A DNA stretch of 64,000 nucleotides from Chamaecyparis obtusa (taxonomy: Eukaryota > Streptophyta > Pinopsida > Cupressales > Cupressaceae): positions 248,001-312,000 of the forward strand of contig BSBK01006386.1 in NCBI GenBank assembly GCA_027943335.1, given 5' to 3'. Under the pieces are notes generated by a model. It searched no databases, was not told where the DNA came from, and saw only the letters and a program-made list of their open reading frames with translations. Position numbers and translations under genes: made by a program. Of the stretch, positions 23,540-35,100 are shown piece by piece; position 1 is the stretch's first letter; each line of letters begins with the position of its first letter.

Positions 23540-24640
23540 TTTGTTGCGGATATAAGCAATCTCATATCAAAGAAAAATGATTTTGGGTCAGGGATGAAAA
23601 TGCATGATTGGCATACCTTCATCAAGGTAAGTCATAGTCTTTTGTATTTACAATATATTTGTGTAATTGCATTCAATTTTCATTGTATGAAATGATCAGT
23701 TGACAATTGTTGCAGTATTTGCTACCCCTATTTCTCCCAGAGAACTTCGACAATAATATCAAATAAGTGATGTATGATCTTGGAAAATACATGAGGTAAG
23801 CAGTGATATTTGTTCAATATATCAAACAAGTAATATATTGTAAAGTCTTGTATTTATATATTTATGTCTTGAATCCCTTGTAGGTGGTTGTCATCTAAAG
23901 AAATTCATAAAGAAGATATAAAATATTGGAAGAAAAGAATTTTTCGATTAATGTGTGAAATGAAAAAGTGTTTACCTCTAGCTTTTTTCAATGCACAAGA
24001 ACACTACCTCATACACCAAGTTGAGGAGATTGAATTGTGTGAACCTGTACATGCTAGGTCAATGTGGATGGTTGAGAGGCACTTGAAATTTTTGAAGGGT
24101 TTGGTATGAAAAAGAGCACGTCTCAAGGGCTCTATGGTTGAGGGATATATGGTATACCACATGATGGTGTACGTTACTCAATATGTTCCTAATCTTGCAG
24201 AAAAGACCCATATAGATTGCATTTCGGATCTCGACTCAATTAAAAAATTTGAAGGGCAGCACTTGGTGGGAAATGATAGATTCAGGAAACTAAAAGGTAA
24301 TAAATTATGAGATGTTATTGTAGTTAATTAATTCTTAATCTTCAAAATAAATCTTTTGTGAGTCATCTATTTACTTTTGTACAGCTACTAAAGAGTGGGA
24401 TGCAATACATTTGTTTATTGCAAATAATCAAGATTGGATGATGACATGGGTTGAACGATGTCAACATGATGCTCATAGATTAACATGGGAATTCATGTCT
24501 TCATTGGTTATACAAGCTCATTGTAATGGAGATCCCAATGTTACACAAAAGGAAATAGATTTAGCATATGGTTTAAGAGATCACCATGTACTTATAAATT
24601 TGTTAATTAATCAACTGTATATTTTTCAATTTGTGATGCA
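23540..24640 (+). pseudogene. CACTA transposase, DUF4218-like part
   Basis: Reading through two likely introns I see MKMHDWHTFIK, then YLLPLFLPENFDNNIK, then WKKRIFRLMCEMKKCLPLAF and HYLIHQVEEIELCEPVHAR, then SMWMVERHLKFLKGLV. These match DUF4218, which usually follows Transposase_21 in plant TNPD proteins (H.C..LLQ..LP, CE.E..FPP.FF...HL..HL, GPV..R.MY..ER....LK). The following ORF 24411-24644 (VERCQHDAHRLTWEF) is the linker to the next domain. Stops after FLKGLV and elsewhere show decay. Confidence 0.7.
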
Positions 24641-24669
24641 ATAATTTATACATGTTTGACATTATTGTA

Positions 24670-25371
24670 GGTGAAACACCACAAGGCTATGTTTTGCAAT
24701 GGTTATAAATTTCACATCAAAAATTTGGATGACACGAGGAGAACTTGTGATTGAGTGAAGTGTATTGTATAGGTGACTAATATTTCATCTAGAAATGACT
24801 TACATCCTCAAGAGTCACAAAATTAATACTATGGTAATTTGGTTGATATACTTGACTGTGACTTTAATTCCTTCAAATTAGCTCTCTTCGTTGTGAAATG
24901 GTACATACTATGACTCAATAAAAATGATCTTGATAGAATTGTTATTGAACATGACAATGGATTTCCAATGATTAATACAAGGTTGTTTGAGCCAGTTGGA
25001 GAAGAGCCCTATGTTCTTCCAAGCCAATGTGAGTAGGTATTTTACTCAGAGGTTCCACATAAACTGGGTTAGTCATTTTTGTTAGACATGATCCAAGAGG
25101 AAGGCCGATAAAGTATAATGTGATGGAAGAAGATACCGAGGAAGATGATGTAGATGATGATCACAATCGAGAGCTAGTCGAAGAAGAATATGAAGAAGAA
25201 GATGATGATGATGCTGCTATTGATGATGACGATGTTGCTATTAATGAGGATGATGATGATGACGATGATGTTGATGGTGATGATGACAATGATGATGATG
25301 ATAGTGGTGGTTATGATGTTGTCGACGATGAAAAACTTGATGATGAGATCGATGAAGAAGAATATCAATGA
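24670..25371 (+). pseudogene. CACTA transposase C-terminus (DUF4216-like, acidic tail)
   Basis: At about 24840-25080 the frame gives LVDILDCDFNSFKLALFVVK and WY, then NGFPMINTRLFEPVGEEPYV, LPSQ and VFYSEVP. This fits DUF4216 (Y..FK..LF...W, PF.LA.QA.QVFY). From 25120 an open frame encodes an Asp/Glu-rich tail of about 80 residues. Acidic tails are common at the end of TNPD proteins. Stops are present before the tail. The overlapping antisense ORFs are artefacts of GAT repeats. Confidence 0.65.
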
Positions 25372-25859
25372 CATGAATGAAATGTACAATTATGCTAGAT
25401 GTTTGGCATGTTCTAACAATTGTTTTATATGTACTACTCTTATTCACCTTATTTTATATGTCCTATTTATATGAGAGTTTCTTTTGCTAATTTTCTATTT
25501 CCTTGCACATCAATGATGTTAAATCACAAGGGATTCTCTTTGTTCCCTACAATGGAGTGAGCTCATTATGAATTTCTTAGTAATTTCTTTTTATTGCATG
25601 GTTGTCTTTGGTTTATCATGTTGTTTTGAGTGTCTAGTGATTTAAACCAAAGACTTTGACTTAGCCAAAAAATGTGCAAGTCTACATTAGTATGTTTCTT
25701 TTTATTGTAATTATAATTACTATGAATGAACAAAATAATGACAATGCAATATTTGTGATAATGCAATATTTGTCAAAATAGCATCGATGACTTCAGTTAA
25801 TGTGCCTATGTGTCAATGTGTCAATGTAGTGTTGGCCCATGCATGTTGAAGATGTCATG

Positions 25860-26234
25860 CACAACAAGTAATCCTGGGCATCAATTTAGGGTTTTCCCAA
25901 ATAGGAAAAAGGTTTGGATATGTAATTATATTTTATGATTTAAAAATAATGTGACAACTAATTAATCATTTTATGAAGAATTGATGTACATTTGGTATTG
26001 CAGGGAAATAGTGGATGTCAATATTTTCGGTGGGTCGATCAAACCACATTTACATCTACCCCATCTACATCTATACCTGATGTAGGAAATGAGTACAACT
26101 TGTGCAAGGCTCGAGAGGTAGCTAGTGCCACCAAGATTGCTTCAATGGTGAAAGCAAAAATCATATTTCTACGATGCCTTCTTTGTGTAGTTTGTGTACT
26201 ACTTTGTTGGTACCATATGTGTAAATGTGATTAA
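25860..26234 (+). pseudogene. GRF-type zinc-finger fragment with an intron
   Basis: The frame at about 25868 gives SNPGHQFRVFPNRKKVWIC. After an intron-like stretch, from about 26000 it reads GNSGCQYFRWVDQTTF and later a hydrophobic segment FLRCLLCVVCVLLCWYHM. The NPG..F..C plus GC.(Y/F)F.WVD pattern and a C-terminal hydrophobic end fit plant GRF zinc-finger proteins, short proteins often carried by transposons. The first Cys pair is not visible, so the domain is incomplete. It lies between the transposase and the 3' end of the CACTA element. It could be a captured host fragment or a resident part of this CACTA family. Confidence 0.5.
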
Positions 26235-26370
26235 CAAAGGGCTATTGTAGATACTGATTTTTTTTTAGAATTTCTAGTAGATACACATAAAGAACATGCA
26301 CATAAACATGACAAATGAGAAACATAAATGTAGATATCACAACAGCTGAGAAACATAAATGTAGATATCA

Positions 26371-26543
26371 CAACAGCTAAGAAACATAAATGTAGGCATC
26401 ATGGTCACAATTTTTTGGAGACACAACATAATTGAATGGTATACCCAGACGATGCAACACGTTTGGGTATACCACTCAATTATGTTGTGTTTCCAAAAAA
26501 CTTGTGACCATGATGCCTACATTTATGTTTCTTAGCTATTGTG
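26371..26543. repeat. Long near-perfect hairpin (about 80-bp arms)
   Basis: The arms 26371-26448 and 26462-26543 are complementary except for a few mismatches; the loop is about 13 bp around GACGATGCAACACG. Two partial copies of the outer arm (GAAACATAAATGTAG) precede it at about 26309 and 26350. It may be a foldback element or a miRNA-like precursor. Confidence 0.8.
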
Positions 26544-26551
26544 TCCCAGGA

Positions 26552-26631
26552 CCCCTTATGACTCTTTATGACCCTTTACGATCCCTAAGAATACATCTTA
26601 GAGGTCTTAAAATGTCATAAAGGGTCATAAG
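26552..26631. repeat. Second imperfect hairpin
   Basis: CTTATGACTCTTTAT on the left pairs with ATAAAGGGTCATAAG on the right, and inner segments around CCTAAG/CTTAGAGG also pair. It directly follows the longer hairpin. Confidence 0.5.
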
Positions 26632-26639
26632 AGGCTCAT

Positions 26640-27655
26640 AGGAGGGGGCAGATGAGCTTCCACCTTCACGTGGTTGGCCCTGTTAAGTAGAGAATGTTAA
26701 CCTATTCTCGAAACAAAGAGAAGCTCAATAATTTAAGATCTCAATCCACGTATGACAAATATATATCGATCCATCTCAATAGCTACCAAATCAACAGATC
26801 TCTGCCAAGAACCCAGTCACAAAGAAACACCACAGACCGCACTGCAAACTCGCTATGAAGAGGTATCCAATGTCTCATAAGTCACATCAAATGACCCACT
26901 TTCTATAATCTATCTCTCAGCTCAGTTCACCAAGAAGAAGACTTCTCCCAAGTCATCACATCTAACTCAATAATCCACGAGCCACGATCGAATCTACTGC
27001 AAAGTCATCTTTGAATGATCCATAGCCAAATCATGATTAGGAATGAGATCTGCAAGAACACCCTTCTGAATCAATATGAACTCGATTGAAAAATATATTT
27101 TTAAAAAAAAATTGATGGCCATGCCAATTTTGATGGCCATAAAAAAACAACAGTTATTTGTTGAAACAATCTGACATCTAGTTGTTGTATGCATAGCATC
27201 ATCTTTGATAAAAAACTCTAAACAATGGATAGCCATCATAAAATTACAACAGGTCCCCATCACATGCACACCATCATTGTCATTCAAAACTAATAATGAC
27301 GTATATCCATTGTACACTTTTGATGGATATACATCACACTAGCAATGTCTTCATCCGCAAACAAATTACAAATGATGGCAACCCGTCTGAAGATTCTGAC
27401 GGGTGATCATCATTTTTATTTTTTGCGATAGATAGGTGTCACAATTGGGATGGCCACAAATAGGTCTGACACCAAGTTCACCTTGTTTTCACCCCCTTCT
27501 TGTGACATCCAATATCATCATAAGTATGACATCCATTGAAACTATCATTTCTTTCGACTACAAAATTGTGACATCAGGTTGTGTGGTAATATTGACGGTA
27601 AACCATCTCAATTCTGATGACCTGACATCAGAAAAAGGTCCCTAATGTACTAGTG
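26640..27655. repeat. CACTA 3' subterminal region and terminus
   Basis: There is no supportable gene. GATGGCCAT-type motifs recur around 27110-27240 and GTGACATC/TGACATC-type motifs at 27430-27630, as expected of subterminal repeats bound by transposase. The region ends in TACTAGTG. Confidence 0.6.
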
Positions 27656-28536
27656 TTTCCATGATTTTATGCTTACCTTGGCTATAGTTCCTTTCCAATG
27701 TCCCCTTCCTCCCATAAGCTAGTCAACAAAAACAACCACAATGAAGGAAACCAAAACTGAAATTGAAGAAGCAAAGATTGAATTAATCTAATGCCTTATT
27801 TACAAATTTTAAGAAAAACTTTATTTAAGGTGAGAAAATCCAATTAAGTGACACAAATTTAGTTTTGTATGCTTCTACAACCTTAAGATAATTTTCATAA
27901 ACCTGATTTTCCTACTGTGAATCCTCAAGGACTAATTTGATATGAGCAATGTTCTCTTTCTTGATTTTCCTAGTCAAAGCCTTGCCTTCTTGGTTGAATT
28001 TGCTGGTTGGTTTTTTTACTTTTATGTGATCAAACATCCTGCAAAGTCATGAAAATCATTTTACCATAGTTAGATAATGAAAATTCATAGTTTATGCAAA
28101 ATCACTGTTGTAATGCTTAAAAGTGCTATTTAACTACTTAAAAACATTGTTAATATGATTAAAAGCGTTATTTGAAGTTTGACAGTATACTCAAAAGTGC
28201 AAAAATAACTAGTAAAAGCACTGTAGAATTTATCAAAGGTGGTAAAAATCAAGTAAAAGCGCTAAGTAAATGCATAGAAGCACTTAGTAGTCAGGGAAAA
28301 AGTGATGTGAGAAGATAAGATAGAGAATAGAAAGATTCAAGAGCGTTGTTGATCAATGTAAAGGTGCACAACTTCATTGTAAAAGTGTTGAAACAGTGCT
28401 CAGAAGCATTGTTTAACTGTGCAGAAGTGTCATTTTAGCTATCAAAAGCATTGTTTCTTGAAAAACCTGAGAGTTAAACATGCAAAAATTTAACAAAAAT
28501 GAAAAATTCTGAGAGATTAGTAAAGTGAAGCACACT
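27656..28536 (-). other. Internal leader of the host gypsy element
   Basis: This lies between the CACTA 3' end and a PBS-like motif. A minus-strand ORF fragment at 28037-27912 (MFDHIKVKKPTSKFNQEGKA and on) starts just after a CAG acceptor-like site. It is stopped by TAG at 27914-27912 but remains open beyond. I do not recognise it. From about 28100 to 28450 the DNA repeats short degenerate motifs such as AAAAGTGCT, AAAAGCGTT and AAAAGCACTG every 20-40 bp. Confidence 0.35.
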
Positions 28537-28554
28537 GCCCCACAGTGGGCACCA
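28537..28554 (-). promoter_or_regulatory. PBS-like motif of the host gypsy element
   Basis: The minus strand reads TGGTGCCCACTGTGGGGC, closely related to the TGGCGCCCACCGTGGGGC motif at the LTR border of many plant gypsy elements. An LTR-like edge (TG at 28558-28559 on the plus strand) lies 3 bp away. Confidence 0.6.
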
Positions 28555-28557
28555 TTT

Positions 28558-28946
28558 TGCGTACAAGGAAATGTACCTTCATAGAATTAGTATTGACCAT
28601 TAAATGAAATAGAAACTAAATAAACCACAATATAGAAACTATTTAGCAAATGAAAGATCAATTAAGCATCCTATGGCTCTCTATCTAAGAGTGTTAATGT
28701 GAAGCTCTCAACAAGCTACCAGTAATGGCAGTCCTAGAATGAGAAATGATAATGATAAACAAGCTAAATTTTTCAATTCCAAAGGAAATATAACTAATTT
28801 TCCTTAATTTTCCTTTCTAGGTATAAAATGTGAGAGCTTATATGCAATTCTTAGATGTGTGGTTATGAATTATGATTGATTTTGGTCTTCCTTTTATAGA
28901 TTTATGTAAGGGTAGGGGGTAGAGTTGTGTTGGTCATGATTAAACC
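28558..28946 (-). repeat. Start of the host gypsy 5' LTR, cut by the next element
   Basis: The boundary is inferred from the PBS-like motif. The LTR would continue after the insertion, at 37264 and beyond, but I cannot place its other end. No gene is seen. Confidence 0.4.
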
Positions 28947-30139
28947 TATTAATCTCATATTGAGCATTTAAGGGTGTCATTCGTATCAAAGGATAGTAAA
29001 TAGGTCAATCAGTTATTTACATTGAGATAGTCGGTAACTAGAAGTAAGACAGAGCAGTCAGTAAAGCCTTATACCAAGCATCACATAGTTAACTGAGCAT
29101 CGTAGTATACACTGAGAAAATTATACAGTGTTTACTAATGATCATAGTAAATGGCATAGTAATAAAAAAAGGCACATTATTCTATGCAAATGGTTATAAC
29201 AGATTGTAAAATGGTTTACCAAGATCTAGGAGCATTTATTGTAAAATATATTCATTAAATGCAATGATTATTTTATTTGTATTAGTTGATCTAGGTTATT
29301 TTGAACCGTAGATCTTAGGGTTATGATTTTATTTTGTAACCTAATTTTTCTTTAAGCGGCAAAAATAGAACACTATATATTGTATATGTTCGCACCATTT
29401 TACAAGGGTTGTTGAACTGATATATATGAATCACGGAGCACTTGAAGAAATTGCCTATCTTCAAGACAATCAGTTTACCGAGCGGAATAGAGTATAGAGG
29501 TTTTTAGATTGAGAAAAATCAGACAAGGGAACCGAGTAGAATCAGAGCAGAGAACCATCACAGATAAGGTGATATTTTGATAAGAACTTATAGATCTATT
29601 TTAGACAATTGAGTTGTCAACTAGCAGATAGTTTACCTATTACTTTCTGACAATTGTGATAGAGTTTTGATAAATCTCTTAACAGAGTAGACTTAATAGT
29701 CTTTGTATAAATCTCTTAACTGAGTACACACTTCATATAGTGTTGTTAAATCATATAACTAGGTAGATCTAGCTGATCTAATATGTTACTCCTAACAGGG
29801 TAAGATCACCAGAAGTTATCAAAACTTGTAGTCTTAATAGGCAAACCTTTTCTATCTGCAGTAGTGAAGAATTTGTGGGTGTCATCCCCACCGCAGTTTT
29901 TACCTTCTAACAAGGGTTTTTGCGTTACCAAAATAATTGTGTTATGTGATTGTCATATTGATTTCATATTGTTTACTTTCTTAAGTTAACTAGATGATTG
30001 ATTTATGCAATTAGATTCAAGTTATTTTGATTGGTTATCATAGTATTTAGTCATAGATCAAAAATGTTTTGCAACTAAAGTTTTTGAAGGCACTAATTCA
30101 CCCCTCCCCTCTTAGTACCTATCTCTCCTAATTCCAACA
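28947..30139 (+). repeat. 5' LTR of copy A
   Basis: It starts TATTAATCTC (the other LTR has TGTTAATCTC) and ends ATTCCAACA. A TATATATT stretch at about 29371 could be a TATA box. Confidence 0.85.
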
Positions 30140-30141
30140 AT

Positions 30142-30153
30142 TGGTATCAGAGC
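30142..30153 (+). promoter_or_regulatory. Primer binding site of copy A, tRNA-Met type
   Basis: TGGTATCAGAGC lies 2 bp downstream of the LTR end. Confidence 0.9.
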
Positions 30154-30203
30154 CCAGTTCTCTTGTTGAATAGTATAACCACTGAAGGGAAAAGATCTAA
30201 GTC

Positions 30204-31604
30204 ATGGAGAGATACAAGCTTGACAAGACTATTGAGAATCAAAAGATACAAATGCAGATGTTTGTGGAACAATATAAACAAGCCAAGGAAGAACTGAAGA
30301 AATTATTGGTTGAAAGAAAGAACCTTGCAATTCAACAGAATGAAATAAGTTATCATGAAGAACCTATTCATGACATATTTGATCATATTGGATCAAGCTC
30401 TAGAAGCATCTCTGATGGATCCGAAAGCATGATCTCTGAGTTATCTAAAAAGAATCAGCATCTATCTAGGCAAGTGAAAGCACTTCAAATCAGTCATGAA
30501 TCTCAAATGGTGAGAATGGTGGAAATCATGAACAATGGTAGACAAGCTAAACAAGATCGGAATCTGGCTATTGAAGACCAAAGACTAATGATTGAACAAC
30601 TTCAAGCAAAAGAAAGTGAAATCAAGAGACTCACTGAACGTCACTTCCAAGTATCAAATTAGATGATGATAGTTAATCAAGAAATGAATTGAGTAAATGG
30701 AGAATTATCAAGAAGACTTGGAGATGTAGCAACACTTAGAGAAGATAATGAAAAATTGAGAAATGAAATAAAAACACAAAAGCAACACAATGAGATGATG
30801 AAGATAGCCGAGGAAAGCTCTAAAAAGATTGATGACTTTCTGACTAATCAGAGGAGATTCGGAAGCAAAGCTAGTATAGGCTACACTGGTGAAGGAGAAT
30901 CATCACAACAAGTTGAAGAAATCAACAACAATCAAAGTCAAAAACCTAAAGTGTTGACATCTTACCACTGTGGAAAACCAGGACATACATCTAATGTGTG
31001 TAGAAGCAAAGCACAAGGTAAACCTCATGTCATTCCTAAGTTCAAAGGATATTGCTATTACTGTGGTAAGTTTGGACAGCTAGCTTATGAATGCAGAGAA
31101 AAGAAGAATGACATTGCTAATAACACTACTAAGGAGAAAATATGCTATACTTGTAATAAGTATGGACACATTGCAAGGGACTGTAAGGTGAAAATAAAGC
31201 AAGTCTGGGCACCTAAAGAGAAACTACAATGAAATCCATATCAAATGAAGAGACAAGGTAACTCATATGTTTGGGATTATAATACATGGATTAATTGTAC
31301 TACATGTGGTTGGTATGGACATATTGCAGCAAACTATTATAGAAAGAGTTGGATTGGACAATCAAGTAACTGTACAAATGCAGGAATGGCATGTATGCAC
31401 TGTCACAAGGTCGGCCATGTAAGCAAGAACTGCAGAGACCGAGCACCTAATGAAAACCATATATTTGAGAGTGGATATAACATTGTAGAAATTACAAAGT
31501 TAAGGAACACAATGTGGAAGAAGGCATCTAATGAGAATGCTGAGTCAAGTAACACTGTCAGTGAAACCTCATCCACTGGATTGGGTGACATCGGTACCTC
31601 CACT
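30204..31604 (+). pseudogene. ORF1: coiled-coil protein with five zinc knuckles
   Basis: One frame runs from ATG at 30204 to 31604 with in-frame stops near 30660, 30690 and 31230. The first ~270 residues are rich in Lys, Glu, Gln and Leu and look like a coiled coil. I see no typical capsid domain. Then follow five CCHC-like motifs: YHCGKPGHTSNVC (30966), CYYCGKFGQLAYEC (31053), CYTCNKYGHIARDC (31143), CTTCGWYGHIAANYY (31299) and CMHCHKVGHVSKNC (31393). Only the third and fifth keep all four ligands. The protein is probably a gag-like RNA-binding protein. It sits directly after the PBS, as gag would. A homologous ORF lies in the second copy at 55209-56420. Confidence 0.75.
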
Positions 31605-32152
31605 TAAGATGACAAAGGTATGTATGGAACTAACATTTCAAATGATCACATTTTACATACAGTTCCTTATATATGATGTACAAACACTAAATCTGCATGA
31701 ATGAAGATGCACTATGGTTTATATATTATAAGTTTGCAAATAACATCTAGTTGGTAAAAATGGAAAACATGAGTTGGTTACCCATCGGTAATCACTATAC
31801 AAGGTTAATTGACAATAGTTCAAACCGATGAAGAAACTCTATGTTAATCGAGAAAAAGACTTTACCGAGCTGACAACTGTCTCATACCAAAAGTTAGGTC
31901 ACACATTTAATGCATCAAAGTTTGAGCGGGAATATCAGAAAACCCTTTATATATGCAGAAATAGAGATCATTGTTATATCATGATTTCAAAGAAAGGAGA
32001 TTTTACAAAGAAGAGTTCAAGCTAACAATTTTTAGAATAGATTCAAAGAAACTAGATCGAACCGACGATAATTCTTCGATGAAAACTAGTAAGTTCATCC
32101 ACCTACCAAACATTGATTATGTATTTGCTTACCGAAACCCTAGAAACAATTT
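31605..32152. other. Spacer between ORF1 and ORF2
   Basis: There are short open frames at 31828-32025 and 31971-32210 in two different frames, without recognisable domains. They may be decayed coding sequence or leader of ORF2. Confidence 0.4.
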
Positions 32153-35100
32153 ATGGCATCATCTTCGACCGCAAGAAAATCATAGAACATTGAGGAGGAA
32201 GTGGAACTAATTGTTAGGGCACACTTTGTCAAGGAGAAATTCAAATTGCATCCTAAGGTTGCAGCACAAATGGATGATATGGGCGCATTCTCTAGTATTC
32301 TTGATAAGGTTTTGTTAACAGAAGATGTTAGGGCTTACATTCACTGCAAGATTGGTGAAGTATGTGACTTTGAGACCATAGCAGCTTATTAGCAAGTCTG
32401 TGGACTGGATGGTAAGATCAAATCTGAGCATAAGAAGACTGAGGAATCAGAGTTATGATGTTTCACATACTTCCTGCAATCATTTCACAATGATTAGATA
32501 TGAATCGTGCTTAGCAGATTCCATGACAAAAAAATTTGGCTAGACAAACCAGTTGAGGTCACCAAGAAGATTATCAGTAGGGTTACTAGGTACCCTACAA
32601 CCGACAAATCCAAAGCATTTCAAAGTTCATCTCATCCCGATGTAGAAAAGAACATTGGAGCTCAATGGGATGGTAGGGCACTAAAGATTTCAACTATCAA
32701 AGATCCAATGATAAGATTCGTAGCTCATGTCATCGGGTACAAGATATTTCAATCAAGCAGACCGAATAGTGTACCCTACAGCACCGTGGACATGGCTTAC
32801 AAAATTGTAAAGAAAGATCACCAGGTTGATCTTGCTGAGCTACTACTACACCAACTGCATGAGAACATGAAGACAATAAAAGAAAACAAGTCCAATACGT
32901 GTAAGTATGGATCACTGCTTTTCTGTACATTCCTCTATTTGCAAAAATATGTACCGGGTATTGGAAAAGTAAACTGGCAATCGGATAGACCGATAACTAC
33001 ACAAATCGGTGATATGATGAGGAGTCTAGGAGATAATGTGAACAAGGAGTTCCATGCATATTTTAAGGAATTTCAAACAAGAATGCAACAAAGAAGAAGA
33101 ATTCCAAAAGAATTAGTAAGCAAATTTGAAGATGACATATGCTTTGTGGTAAGCACAGACCAATCAATGATAAAGGTAGTAGAACCGAGAACAAAATGGC
33201 TAGCACCAATGGGTTAAAAAATGAATCATCATTTCACTCTGAAATCTATCAATGCATTGCTAGCATTACTAATTAACATCACTACCAGTAGGTTTGGAGT
33301 GTATGAGGAAGCTAAGTCTAGAATCACAATGGACATTGAGATCGATAAAATGTCAAGAAGGGAAAAGAAAATGAAAAAGGATCTCTCAGCAAGATATGGC
33401 ACTACATCTGAATCACATAAGGAGTCACTAGTTGATGATGCAACCGAAGATCAATTATAGCTAGCTGATAAACCCTATGATAGCAAGGAGACTGAGTCAG
33501 ACAAAGAAAAGGATAACACACCGGTTCCTCCCACCAATGATGAAGAAGAATCTCAACTACCAACAACTGATGAACAAGATATTCAGCTACCAGAACTTGA
33601 AGGAATGAGAACACATTTAGTAACTACAGCCCAATCAACTGAGTAGAAAGGAGAAGCAGAAAAAGTTGCAAAAAGGAGAGCAGTCACATCGATAAAGAAA
33701 TACATCAAGAGAAAGAACAAGAAGGCAGTTGGACCACTGAAGAAAAAGAGGAAATACTAAAGGAGTAAGGAAGACATAGAGGAGACTGACACTGAAAATG
33801 ACCCTAATCAATTTAAGCTAGTTCGTAACAAGGATAGTACCATAGAAGAAATAATTGAAGATATTATTGAGAATGGAAATCTTAATGATCCAGGAGTAGG
33901 CAAATTCAACAATATGTCAATTGAGGACAAGACAAAGATAGAACATGCTATTGTTCAAATGATGATCAAGTTCAAAAAAGTACCGATGGAATTTTCATGT
34001 TAACTGTTGAAGGAACTTGATGATAAAATAAGTGAAAGATGGGCTATTTCTTTAGACACGGAGAAAAGAAAAAGAGAATGCTCTCTAGGCCATGTAGCCA
34101 CTCAATTTAGCTATGCTGAAGTAAGTGAATACATGACAAGGTATCAGCCTAGATTTTTAGTCAAGAATAGAGCTATGTAGATTATGGATGAGAATGTAGA
34201 TGATATGGATGTCGTATGTGACTCCCTATGGACATCAATTTTGAAAGCAGAAGAGAAAGCTGAACAGGAAGCATTCCTGAAACTGTCTAAAAAGAGACAT
34301 AGTTCAAAAGGTAAAATTATTTTCATTGATGATAATAAAGGCAAGAAAATAGAAGACACCAATATATCAATTATCGAGGTAATTGATATCACCGAGCAAA
34401 AGGAAGAAATCAAAGTTTCATAGGATGGACCGGATCAAGCTAAGATCCACTTGCAAAAGAAAATAGATGATGATGCACTCATTGAGGACATCACTAACGA
34501 TGATCCTGATGATAAGGATGATGAAGATGTAATAATTACACAATACAAAGATGAAGCATTAAACACTGACAATGTGTGTACAACTCTATCGAGTGAACTA
34601 CCTGTACTTGCAGAGGTCACTGAAATAATTTCACAAGTACAACCTGATGTCTCTCATCCTGAGCCAACCAAAGATACAACCGAGATTCAAGCACCTGAGC
34701 AACCTGCCAATACAAATGAGTTTGTCAAACTAGAGGCACAGTCTACAGAATAGAAGGAACCTGAAGAAACCAAGTCAACCAAGGTGAACCAACCGGATAC
34801 TACCACCGAGACTCCCACTCAATCTACCGAGGAGTAGAAGAAGGATGATATAGTGTCAACTGGTAAGGATACTCTAAGGAGTGAAGAAAAATATATTGTT
34901 GTAAGTGAAAAGAAGTCACCTCTAGCCCTGAAGAAGAAAAAGAAGAAAGCCAAAGGGCCAGCCACCATTGATGAAGTTATCGTTATACCTGAATGTGACC
35001 CAAGAACTCTAAGCCCTAAGGAACTAAGTCGGTATGGGGAGTTATGTTCGAGGAAAGCGGCACAAGAAAAATTGAGGCAAGAACAAAAATGTAAAGAAGT

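Larger units (their letters stand above)
1928..27655 (+). mobile_element. CACTA (En/Spm-type) DNA transposon, nested and decayed
   Basis: The left end reads CACTATAATATTTGGGGTC at 1928. The reverse complement of the right end (27637-27655) reads CACTAGTACATTAGGGACC, matching at about 13 of 19 positions including CACTA. The 3-bp flanks are TTT at 1925-1927 and TTT at 27656-27658, the target-site duplication length known for CACTA elements. The interior carries a plus-strand TNPD-like transposase gene with the domain order known for plant CACTA elements. Total length is 25.7 kb, of which 10.7 kb is a nested chromovirus. The transposase has many in-frame stops, so the element is inactive on its own. 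The unusually long 5' interior (2300-9840) consists of repeats. Confidence 0.8.

Noticed and set aside
25174..25474. ORFs rich in Ile, Met or His overlapping the acidic tail
   Set aside because: They are other-frame readings of GAT-type repeats in the transposase C-terminus.
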